Source: an uncultured Oscillospiraceae bacterium
GTDB taxonomy: Bacteria > Bacillota > Clostridia > Oscillospirales > Oscillospiraceae
DNA: 46,776 nt
Reading direction: 5' to 3'
Assembly: GCA_947630395.1 (NCBI GenBank)
Contig: CANRHK010000002.1
Span: 1 to 46,776, forward strand
The notes under the pieces were generated by a model. It saw only the letters and a list, made by a program, of their open reading frames with translations, had not been told where the DNA came from and made no database searches. The position numbers were made by a program, and so were the translations under genes. Below are positions 1 to 5,866 of the stretch, piece after piece; the first letter of the stretch is position 1, and every line of letters starts with the position of its first letter.

Positions 1-75
<75 letters not shown>

Positions 76-113
76 AAAATCCCCCGGAAACCGCAGGGTT
101 TCGGGGGATTTTT
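76..113 (+). terminator. Rho-independent terminator of the tRNA
   Basis: AAAATCCCCC-g-GAAACC and GGTTTC-GGGGGATTTT form a long stem with a GCAG loop, ending in a T run. It follows the CCA end directly. Confidence 0.9.
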
Positions 114-217
114 CTTGCTTTTTGCAATTTTTCTTTGAGAGCAAAAATTGACCGCTCGTGCATTAGTGTCCGTTTAGTGCCCAATTTCACCAGAAGATAC
201 AACGAGATACACGAAGG
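114..217. other. attL-side noncoding spacer
   Basis: No gene is seen between the tRNA terminator and the integrase end. It holds an inverted repeat, CAATTTTT (125-132) with AAAAATTG (143-150), and a short direct repeat AGATACAACG/AGATACACG near 195-215. Such repeats beside an integrase are often recombinase arm or core sites, but this is inference. The core of attL cannot be defined because no attR copy is present in the window. Confidence 0.5.
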
Positions 218-252
218 AAGCGGCGGGGTGCATCAGCCTCCCGCCGCTTTTT
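218..252. terminator. Hairpin overlapping the integrase stop
   Basis: AAGCGGCGGG (218-227) pairs with CCCGCCGCTT (240-249), followed by T residues on the + strand. The integrase stop codon (233-235) lies in the loop, so the last integrase codons form one arm. On the leftward strand the trailing T run is weak (CTTCCTTC). It could stop rightward read-through from the tRNA side as much as end the integrase message. Confidence 0.55.
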
Positions 253-1648
253 TCTGCTTTTCACGCTTCTGCTCAGGAGCCAACACGTCGTTGAACCTGT
301 CAAAGGTCTGCATAGCTTTTGCCTGGGCCGATGCTATCATGTGGCTGTAGATATTGGCCGTGGTGCTGGTCTGAGTATGCCCCAGCTGTCGGGACACCAC
401 CACCAAGGGAACACCATCGGCAATCATCAAGGAGGCATAGGTATGCCGCAGGCTGTGGACCGTCACTTTCGGCAACCCTGACCGACTCACAAAGGCGCTG
501 AACCATTGGGACACGCTGTCCGGGAATACCGGGGCTCCGAGCTCGTTTGTGAAGACCCTACCGTCCTTATCCTCCCAGGCGTCCCCTGCGCTCTCCCGCT
601 GCGTATCTTGCCAGGACCGGTACTCCAACAGAATCATCATGGCAGCGGTGGATAGCAACAAGGGCCGGGCAGATCCAGCCGTCTTTGGAGTGCTGGTATA
701 GACCCCCTGACCGGGGAGGTAATTGGATGTCTGACGGATAGTGATTGTGTGGGCTTCCAGGTCTACATCTTCCCAGCGGAGCCCCAACAGTTCTCCCCGG
801 CGCAGGCCGGACAAAAGGTCGAAAGTTATCAGGGCCCGCCAGCGGATGGGCTCGGTCTGCAACAGCTCCAGCAACCGCCGGGCGTCGTCTTCCTCAAGGT
901 AAGCGGCCTCCCGGCGGCCCAAGGCGGGCTTCTCGGCGGCATCTGCTGGGTTGACTTGGAGATAACCCCATTTCACCGCTCTGGCCAGAACGGAGGACAA
1001 GGTGCGGTGGTAGGACAAGACGCTGGCCGGGGCCAAAGGTTCGCCATGCGTGGTGAAATCGAAGATCCTTTTTGCCTTGACCCCCAAGGCGGCGGCAATG
1101 GCCTCGGCGCTGGCCTGGGAGATAGGGTTCCCCTCTACGGCTTGTTGAATAGTGGCCCGGCTGATACCGGCCAACTTGGCAAACTCCGAAGCCCTTCCCC
1201 GCTGGGTACCGATTCGTTCTTGCAGGCCAGCTTTGGCCGTTGCTGTAACCCGGTTACGGATACCTGTTTCTTGGAGGTTTTGGTAAAAGGCGTTGATGTG
1301 GCCGGTGCGGAGTTCGGACAGCTTGATATGGCCCAGCGCCAGATTGATACGCCGCAAGTTTTCGGTATAGGTCTGAATCGTTTTGGGTTTCAAGTATAGC
1401 TTGGCATACTCGGCCATGAATTTGTCGGAGAAGTCCTTGAAGCGGATATTGGCATTGACACTGGTGCCGCCTAAAACCCTCTGCTCAAAAAGGACTTTCT
1501 GGCGTTCCAGTTCCTTCGCAATCTGGCGCTCCGACATTCCTGGTTCGGGTACCCATGTCATGTGTTGGCGGAGCCGCTTCCCACGGTAATCGTAGCCCTG
1601 TGAAACGGTTATTTTATAGCCCCGGCCTTGTTTCTGAACGGTTGCCAT
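233..1648 (-). CDS. int: Tyrosine recombinase / phage integrase with inserted HTH
   Basis: Site-specific recombinase that would integrate and excise the prophage at tRNA-Thr. I use the ATG at 1648 (471 aa, MATVQKQG) rather than the longer track ORF, because CAAAGGAGGAAAA sits just before it. Residues 1-60 look like an arm-binding domain and about 70-130 plus 205-240 like the core-binding domain. The catalytic domain carries R283 (SGLRRGE), K322, H398 and R401 (HSLRH), H424 (LGH) and nucleophile Y434 (NIYSH), so all key residues are present. Residues about 142-197 (FAKLAGISRATIQQAVEGNPIS) look like a LacI/XRE-type helix-turn-helix inserted inside the core-binding domain, which is unusual. The gene points towards the tRNA, the usual layout. 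Confidence 0.95.
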   Translation of the reverse strand: MATVQKQGRGYKITVSQGYDYRGKRLRQHMTWVPEPGMSERQIAKELERQKVLFEQRVLGGTSVNANIRFKDFSDKFMAEYAKLYLKPKTIQTYTENLRRINLALGHIKLSELRTGHINAFYQNLQETGIRNRVTATAKAGLQERIGTQRGRASEFAKLAGISRATIQQAVEGNPISQASAEAIAAALGVKAKRIFDFTTHGEPLAPASVLSYHRTLSSVLARAVKWGYLQVNPADAAEKPALGRREAAYLEEDDARRLLELLQTEPIRWRALITFDLLSGLRRGELLGLRWEDVDLEAHTITIRQTSNYLPGQGVYTSTPKTAGSARPLLLSTAAMMILLEYRSWQDTQRESAGDAWEDKDGRVFTNELGAPVFPDSVSQWFSAFVSRSGLPKVTVHSLRHTYASLMIADGVPLVVVSRQLGHTQTSTTANIYSHMIASAQAKAMQTFDRFNDVLAPEQKREKQKKAAGG

Positions 1649-1742
1649 TTTTCCTCCTTTGACTTGCGGCCCCCGCCCTTTGGTGCTATAATAAAGGGCG
1701 CAAAAGGGCCTTGGTGTAGTAGCTTCGGTTCTTTGCATCCGT

Positions 1743-1778
1743 GCCGCCTCCGGTGTTCCCGCACCGGGGGCGGCTTTT
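1743..1778 (+). terminator. Rightward terminator-like hairpin
   Basis: GCCGCCTCCGGTG and CACCGGGGGCGGC flank a six-base loop and are followed by TTTT on the + strand. It lies between two leftward genes, so its polarity is opposite to them; it may block rightward or antisense transcription. Confidence 0.5.
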
Positions 1779-1788
1779 GCTTATGGGG

Positions 1789-2358
1789 TCACTGATCCAT
1801 CGCGCTCTCCAGATAGTTAGAGGCGTTCAAAGGCGGGTGCGCCATAGAGACAGACGTTTTTAAGCCGTTGATAGTTAAATCAACGGTAAGCATTGAAATC
1901 CCGCCCACCTGCTTTGTCTCTTGCCGGGCCGTGGAAGCACCTACGACGGCCCCGGCTGCACCGAATAGGGCTCCGCCAACAACGGCCCTTCCCACGCCGC
2001 CTTTTGTCTTGGTAACTGTTTTCTGCCCCGCCCTTTCGATTTTGAAGCCATCGATTTCAGAAAATTTGAATACGATAGGCTCTACTTTCGGCTTCTTAAT
2101 GCTGGATATATAGATCATTTGCTGTTCGGAGTCAATGTACAGAAACCCGCTGCCAAAGTCGGAGACGGTCATAGTTGGTTTGAATGCCTCAAGGCGTCTG
2201 TGATTTTCTTCCCATGCCTTTTTTAGCTGCTCAACCGTGCAGAGCGGAGAATGGGTAATGAGGCGATTGCAGACAGGGCAAATATCCCCGCCGTTAATTT
2301 GGATTGCGGTGGACAATTTTTCGTTGCAAACAGCGCATTTTCCTTTTTTCCCAAACAT
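1789..2358 (-). CDS. Zinc-ribbon protein with glycine-rich segment (DUF4428-like N-terminus)
   Basis: The 189 aa product starts with two CxxC knuckles (CAVC near residue 8 and CPVC near residue 28), the pattern of DUF4428-type zinc ribbons. A middle region of beta-strand character follows, then a glycine/alanine-rich stretch (VGRAVVGGALFGAAGAVVGA) that could insert in or touch a membrane. The start has a good site, GAGGAGAAAGCT. It lies in the leftward lysogeny block between integrase and ImmA, a usual place for cargo genes expressed in the lysogen. The role is unknown; superinfection exclusion or cell-surface effects are guesses. Confidence 0.75.
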   Translation of the reverse strand: MFGKKGKCAVCNEKLSTAIQINGGDICPVCNRLITHSPLCTVEQLKKAWEENHRRLEAFKPTMTVSDFGSGFLYIDSEQQMIYISSIKKPKVEPIVFKFSEIDGFKIERAGQKTVTKTKGGVGRAVVGGALFGAAGAVVGASTARQETKQVGGISMLTVDLTINGLKTSVSMAHPPLNASNYLESAMDQ

Positions 2359-2375
2359 AGCTTTCTCCTCTTTCC

Positions 2376-2416
2376 CCGCCCCCCGGTACTACGGCACCGG
2401 GGGGCGGCTTTTTTTT
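2376..2416 (+). terminator. Rightward terminator-like hairpin, GC-rich
   Basis: CCGCCCCCCGGT pairs with ACCGGGGGGCGG around a short loop, followed by CTTTTTTTT. As at 1743-1778, the T run is on the + strand although the flanking genes run leftward. Confidence 0.6.
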
Positions 2417-2452
2417 GTTTTCCGGCAAAAACGACAGCGCTGTCGTTTTTGG

Positions 2453-2896
2453 TCAGTAGAAGGAACACTGTATTCCTTGGAGCCGGTATGCGGCCACGTC
2501 CTCGGAAAGCCCCAGGCAGGCCGCCGCCGTCGGCAGCGGGAGCTGGAGGAAGTCTTGCAGATCGGCGTCGTCGTAGAGCAGATCGGCGGCGAAGCGGTCC
2601 GCCTCCCGCTCATACCGGCCCGTCCTCATAAGGGTGCGGGTGTCCATAAAAATCCGGTTAAACCCTCGGTGCAGCAGAGAGTGCCCCAGCTCGTGGGCGC
2701 ACACGAAGCGGGCCTCGTTTTCATCCAGGGAGTCGTCCAGGTAGATGATATGGCACCGCTTCATGAATTGGTAAAAGCCCCGCACCCCCACCAAGGGCGT
2801 GAAAATGATGGTGTATCCCATGGCCTCGGCAATACGGAAGGGGTCCCGCGTTTTGTATTTCCGGGCCAGGGATAGCGCAAGGCGTCTGCTATCCAC
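2453..2896 (-). CDS. ImmA/IrrE family metallo-endopeptidase
   Basis: A 147 aa zinc peptidase of the ImmA/IrrE family. The zinc-binding and catalytic motif HELGH is at residues 68-72, and a downstream EREADRFAADLL helix supplies the third ligand. In ICEBs1 and PBSX-type elements such proteins cleave the element's CI-like repressor to induce the element. Here the gene starts 3 nt after the stop of the repressor gene, so the two are surely co-transcribed, and the adjacent repressor is the likely substrate (inference from context). Confidence 0.9.
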   Translation of the reverse strand: MDSRRLALSLARKYKTRDPFRIAEAMGYTIIFTPLVGVRGFYQFMKRCHIIYLDDSLDENEARFVCAHELGHSLLHRGFNRIFMDTRTLMRTGRYEREADRFAADLLYDDADLQDFLQLPLPTAAACLGLSEDVAAYRLQGIQCSFY

Positions 2897-2899
2897 GGC

Positions 2900-3328
2900 T
2901 TACTCCTTTCTGTATTTCTTGGGTGTGAACCTCGCTTTGTTCTTCAGCCGGGCGGCCTCCAGGCCCAGCTTCATGGCGGCCCGGATGCTCTCGCGGGCCT
3001 CGGCGCTCATGGGGTCCCCGTCAAACATGAGGTCCCCGCTGCCGTCCAGCTGCTCCATGATGCCCTCCAGGTCCCTGGCGATATCGCGCTGTTCCTTCTT
3101 GGTAAGGGGAGACGGCGGCTCCGGCTGCTGCGGGCGCACCAGCTCCATGAAGTCCACGTTGAAGAAATCCGCGATATTCTCGAGCATTTCAAAATCCGGC
3201 TCTCGGGCCCCCACCTCGTACATACTGATGGTACTTTTGGCAACGCCCAGCCCTTCGGCCAGTTCTGCTTGGGTCAAGCCCTTTTTGGCACGGAGCCGCT
3301 TAAGGGCTTCGGGGAAACTATTACTCAT
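2900..3328 (-). CDS. CI-like XRE-family repressor
   Basis: Helix-turn-helix repressor of 142 aa from the ATG at 3328, preceded by GGAGGGTGACCGCT. The long track ORF reads through the operator region and is not credible upstream of this. Residues about 6-60 (LKRLRAKKGLTQAELAEGLGVAKSTISMYEVGAREP) form a classic HTH_3 domain. The C-terminal half is charged and lacks the Ser/Lys peptidase of LexA-type repressors, which fits inactivation by the neighbouring ImmA peptidase rather than self-cleavage. It is expected to bind the GTCACGAAACGTGAC operators upstream. Confidence 0.9.
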   Translation of the reverse strand: MSNSFPEALKRLRAKKGLTQAELAEGLGVAKSTISMYEVGAREPDFEMLENIADFFNVDFMELVRPQQPEPPSPLTKKEQRDIARDLEGIMEQLDGSGDLMFDGDPMSAEARESIRAAMKLGLEAARLKNKARFTPKKYRKE

Positions 3329-3356
3329 AGCGGTCACCCTCCTACGTGATAAGTGG

Positions 3357-3385
3357 AGTATAACACGAAACGTGTCAAATGTAAA
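3357..3385 (-). promoter_or_regulatory. Leftward promoter for the repressor operon
   Basis: Read on the minus strand: -35 TTTACA (3380-3385), 17 nt spacer, -10 TATACT (3357-3362). Operator O1 lies within the spacer, so repressor or Cro bound there should control this promoter. Confidence 0.75.
3362..3376. promoter_or_regulatory. Operator O1
   Basis: AACACG-AAA-CGTGTC, an inverted repeat with an AAA centre, inside the spacer of the leftward promoter. Confidence 0.75.
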
Positions 3386-3394
3386 GAGGAAAAA

Positions 3395-3409
3395 GTCACG
3401 AAAGGTGTT
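3395..3409. promoter_or_regulatory. Operator O2
   Basis: GTCACG-AAA-GGTGTT, an imperfect copy that overlaps the first bases of the rightward -35 box. Confidence 0.7.
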
Positions 3410-3436
3410 GACAATCCGTGTGTGGAGTGCTAAACT
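3408..3436 (+). promoter_or_regulatory. Rightward early promoter
   Basis: A perfect -35 TTGACA (3408-3413), 17 nt spacer and -10 TAAACT (3431-3436), with TG one base upstream of the -10 (extended -10). It drives the Cro-like gene and the early operon and is flanked by operators O2 and O3. Confidence 0.8.
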
Positions 3437-3445
3437 CATAATGCG

Positions 3446-3460
3446 GTCACGAAACGCGAC
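3446..3460. promoter_or_regulatory. Operator O3
   Basis: GTCACG-AAA-CGCGAC, one mismatch from the perfect palindrome, just downstream of the rightward -10. A further half-site, CCACGAAAGG, overlaps the Cro ribosome-binding site. Confidence 0.75.
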
Positions 3461-3481
3461 CACGAAAGGAGGTGCGATAAA

Positions 3482-3685
3482 ATGCCCAGCCCGGAAGTTA
3501 TCGGTAAGAAGCTGCGCGATTTGCGCGGGGAGCGAACCCGTGAGGCCGTAGCTGCCGCCCTGCACATCAGTGTTTCCGCCCTTTCGATGTACGAAAACGG
3601 GGCGCGGGTCCCGCGTGACGAAATCAAGGTCGCGCTGGCCCGATTCTATGACACCACTGTCGGGGAGCTTTTTTTTGGCCAGTAA
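3482..3685 (+). CDS. Cro-like XRE-family regulator
   Basis: A 67 aa single-domain helix-turn-helix protein (IGKKLRDLRGERTREAVAAALHISVSALSMYENGARVP). It is the first gene of the rightward operon, divergent from the repressor, with ribosome site AAAGGAGGTGCGATAAA before ATG. Its size and position match Cro-type proteins that shut off repressor synthesis. A fourth operator lies at its stop codon, so it may also damp its own operon. Confidence 0.9.
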   Translation: MPSPEVIGKKLRDLRGERTREAVAAALHISVSALSMYENGARVPRDEIKVALARFYDTTVGELFFGQ

Positions 3686-3700
3686 GTCACGAAACGTGAC
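3686..3700. promoter_or_regulatory. Operator O4, perfect palindrome
   Basis: GTCACG-AAA-CGTGAC. The best copy of the operator starts at the base after the Cro-like stop codon, about 230 nt beyond the other three. It could act as a transcription roadblock or loop anchor (inference). Confidence 0.75.
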
Positions 3701-3770
3701 TATCTTGAAGGGAGGCGAAAACAAGAGGATTGACGCGATATAAGCGTTGCAATTCTATTCTACACAATGG

Positions 3771-3792
3771 ACTGTCCGATAATCCGGACAGT
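3771..3792. promoter_or_regulatory. Palindrome upstream of the second early gene
   Basis: ACTGTCCG-ATAATC-CGGACAGT, eight-base arms. It lies between a weak possible promoter (TTGACG at 3730, TCTATT at 3754) and the ribosome site of the next gene. It could be an operator or a leader hairpin; it lacks a T run, so it is not a terminator. Confidence 0.5.
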
Positions 3793-3807
3793 AGAAGGGA
3801 GGTCATA

Positions 3808-4077
3808 GTGGAAACCGAAAAAATCCCGCGTATGCGGACGGCTCCGCGGATCGTTGCCGAGATCAGGGCCCTGGACCCGGAGAGCGAGGTCACCGAGTAC
3901 TGCATCCGCCAGATGATGAAGGACGGCTCGGTGCCGGTGTTTTGGGCGGGCCAAAAGGCGCTGGTCAACCTGGACGACGTTCTGGCCCTGCTCCGCATCG
4001 GCAATCACCGGGCCCGTGCCGACCCTCCGACGGTGGACGGCATCCGCAGGGTTGACGTGCGGGCGTCCAGGATCTGA
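3808..4077 (+). CDS. Excisionase-like / small DNA-binding protein
   Basis: An 89 aa product from GTG 3808, chosen because GGGAGGTCATA precedes it. The track's TTG start at 3730 would read through the palindrome and has no ribosome site at proper distance. The core (TAPRIVAEIRALDPESEVTEYCIRQMMKDGSVPVFWAGQKALVNLDDVLALL) has the helix-helix-then-beta-wing pattern of winged excisionase/MerR-like helix-turn-helix proteins widespread in Firmicute prophages. It could be the directionality factor for the integrase or an early regulator. Assignment rests on pattern only. Confidence 0.7.
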   Translation: METEKIPRMRTAPRIVAEIRALDPESEVTEYCIRQMMKDGSVPVFWAGQKALVNLDDVLALLRIGNHRARADPPTVDGIRRVDVRASRI

Positions 4078-4095
4078 CCGCGGGGAGGTGATTCT

Positions 4096-4260
4096 GTGAA
4101 AGACGGCATCGCCTTCGGGCTGGTCATGTTCCTGGCGCTCCTGGCCGACGGGCTCATGGAGTCCCTCGGGCCGCTGGGCTTCTGCCTGGTGTCTGCGCTC
4201 ACCCTCGCGGTGGTCTGGGTGCTCATTGAGTGGCCGGGCCTGGACCGGCACCGCCGGTAA
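4096..4260 (+). CDS. Small two-helix membrane protein (54 aa)
   Basis: Too short for the ORF track. It starts at GTG 4096 after GGGGAGGTGATTCT and ends TAA 4258-4260, giving VKDGIAFGLVMFLALLADGL... to ...VVWVLIEWPGLDRHRR. Two hydrophobic stretches (about residues 5-16 and 27-42) joined by a short polar turn, with a basic C-terminus, suggest an inner-membrane hairpin. It sits in the early operon, so it is not a normal holin position. Function unknown; host-takeover or exclusion roles are only guesses. Confidence 0.65.
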   Translation: MKDGIAFGLVMFLALLADGLMESLGPLGFCLVSALTLAVVWVLIEWPGLDRHRR

Positions 4261-4281
4261 AAAATAAACAGGAGGTTAATC

Positions 4282-4782
4282 ATGTACGTCCCACTGACTA
4301 CGCAGAAGGACCGAATCACCATCAGCCTTGCCGTGGATGGCTGCTTCGTGTCCGTGAACCGGGCCCGCCTGCTTTTGCAGGAAATCCTGGAGGATATGTT
4401 TTCCGACGCCAAGCAGAAAAGCATTGACTCCTACGACGCCGAAATGCTCGGCAACAAACTGTCCATCATCAACGACGTCCTTTTCGACGCGCAAATCATG
4501 TATGAGCTGACCGTTGGGAACAACACGATCCCCGGTACGGACATCCATTTGGAGTGCAGCAAGAGGGCCCTGGATATCGCCAAGTGCGAACAGCTGGGCC
4601 GTGACCTCTACGACGCCGCAAAGGGCCGTGAGGATGAAGCGGCGCTCATGGAAGCCCGGTCCGAAGCTCTGAACCTGCCGGATCGGGAAGCTATCCCCCG
4701 GTTGGAAGCCCTGCTCACCCTGGCCCGGAACAAAAAGAACGCCACCCCCGATGGTGCGAACATCGAGGGCGGCAACAAGTAG
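4282..4782 (+). CDS. Conserved-type phage protein of unknown function
   Basis: A 166 aa soluble protein preceded by AACAGGAGGTTAATC. It is largely helical and acidic by eye, with no cysteine cluster, signal or membrane segment. The C-terminal third (EDEAALMEARSEALNLPDREAIPRLEALLTLARNKK) looks like paired helices. I do not recognise a family. It lies in the early block upstream of the recombination genes. Confidence 0.75.
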   Translation: MYVPLTTQKDRITISLAVDGCFVSVNRARLLLQEILEDMFSDAKQKSIDSYDAEMLGNKLSIINDVLFDAQIMYELTVGNNTIPGTDIHLECSKRALDIAKCEQLGRDLYDAAKGREDEAALMEARSEALNLPDREAIPRLEALLTLARNKKNATPDGANIEGGNK

Positions 4783-4845
4783 CGACCATTTGGGAATCCA
4801 TCACTACACCCCTCATTGTAGCAGAGGAGAAAGGTAAAGTCAAGC

Positions 4846-5151
4846 ATGGACGAAATCAAGACCTTGTTCCAAGCGGCCAGCGAGGTCGAGAGCCCCCTGG
4901 CCCACATAGAGGACGCTATGGAAGCCCTCCAGCTGTGGCACGAGAAAATCGAGGAATCCGGGTATCAAAGCCAAAAGAGCTTTGACGACATCATGGCGAT
5001 TTGCTTCGTGAAAAACGAGTTCCCCGGTTTCCTCGCCATGCACAGCATCCTCGTGGACACCCTCATGCGGCACTTCGACGACCTGCGGGCCGCGGACAAC
5101 GCTATCTATGAGGCCGCCAGAAAAGCGAAAGCTGCGGAGGCGGCCAAGTGA
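4846..5151 (+). CDS. Unknown small helical early protein
   Basis: A 101 aa product with GAGGAGAAAGGTAAAGTCAAGC before ATG. It is helical throughout and ends in an Ala/Lys-rich tail (AARKAKAAEAAK). Its last codons overlap the GTGA start of the next gene, indicating translational coupling. No family recognised. Confidence 0.7.
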   Translation: MDEIKTLFQAASEVESPLAHIEDAMEALQLWHEKIEESGYQSQKSFDDIMAICFVKNEFPGFLAMHSILVDTLMRHFDDLRAADNAIYEAARKAKAAEAAK

Positions 5152-5345
5152 GCCGCGAGGACGAGGCCCGGGTCTGCCTCAACTGCAAATTCAAGACCTG
5201 CAAAGGGGCCGCCGACTGCCCCGCCCTAAAGGTTGGCACCAAGCGGGAGTTCATCCGCATTTCCCTGTTGCGGGACCTGCTGCTGGCCGGGTACGACCCC
5301 GCCGAGATCTGCTTTGCTGTGGTCGAGGGGACCACGCTGGTATAA
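5148..5345 (+). CDS. Small cysteine-rich protein, probable zinc binder
   Basis: A 65 aa product starting at GTG in a GTGA overlap with the previous stop. The N-terminal half has CLNCKFKTCKGAADCPALK, a CxxC-x4-C-x5-C arrangement typical of small metal-binding knuckles. The C-terminal half (REFIRISLLRDLLLAGYDPAEICFAVVEG) is helical. Function unknown. Confidence 0.7.
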   Translation: MSREDEARVCLNCKFKTCKGAADCPALKVGTKREFIRISLLRDLLLAGYDPAEICFAVVEGTTLV

Positions 5346-5362
5346 ACGAAAGGAGTTTGACA

Positions 5363-5866
5363 ATGGCAATCACCATCACCGTCACCGGCGACACGCCGCT
5401 GGAAGCCCTGGCCGCCCTCACGGCCTTCGGCATCCGCTGCATGAGCAACAAGGACGTGTCCGCCGCCGCCAACCGCATCTACGAAGCGGAGATGCACAAG
5501 GAGGCCAAGCTGGCCGCCAGCCAGGCCGCCGAGCAGCCCGCCCCGGAGGGTACCCCGGAGCCGGTGTCCGACACCCCCAGGGAGCCCTATGTGGAGGAAC
5601 CGCCCTTCGAGGCCGGGCCGGATACCAACCGTGTGACCGGGGACCCCGCCCCGGAGCCGGAGCCGGAGCAGAAGCCGAAACCGGCAAAGGCCCCCAAGCT
5701 GGAGGAAGTCCGAGCCGCGGGAATCGATGCCGCCAAGAAGTACGGCCAGGCAAAGGTCAAGGCCATCCTGGAAAAGTTCGGGGTGCCCAACATGACCAGC
5801 CTGGCGGAGCAGGACCGGGCGGCGTTCCTGGAAGCCCTGGAAGGGCTGGGTGAGGACAATGCCTGA
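5363..5866 (+). CDS. Unknown phage protein with Pro/Glu-rich linker
   Basis: A 167 aa product from ATG 5363 (ribosome site AAAGGAGTTTGACA). The track's 5108 start would run through two other genes. The N-terminal about 55 residues form a small domain, residues about 55-105 are a proline/glutamate-rich flexible linker (PAPEPEPEQKPKPAKAP), and the C-terminal helical domain (VRAAGIDAAKKYGQAKVKAILEKFGVPNMTSLAEQDRAAFLEALEGL) resembles a small helical domain often seen at the end of phage replication/recombination accessory proteins. It is overlapped by the DUF2800 gene, so a partner role in recombination is plausible but unproven. Confidence 0.75.
   Translation: MAITITVTGDTPLEALAALTAFGIRCMSNKDVSAAANRIYEAEMHKEAKLAASQAAEQPAPEGTPEPVSDTPREPYVEEPPFEAGPDTNRVTGDPAPEPEPEQKPKPAKAPKLEEVRAAGIDAAKKYGQAKVKAILEKFGVPNMTSLAEQDRAAFLEALEGLGEDNA

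Noticed and set aside
3730-3807. TTG start giving a 115 aa excisionase-like protein
   Set aside because: No ribosome site at proper distance and it reads through a palindrome; GTG 3808 has GGGAGG.
5148-5345. Anti-CRISPR or other defence inhibitor among the small early genes
   Set aside because: Size and position alone do not support it, and no associated aca-type regulator is seen.
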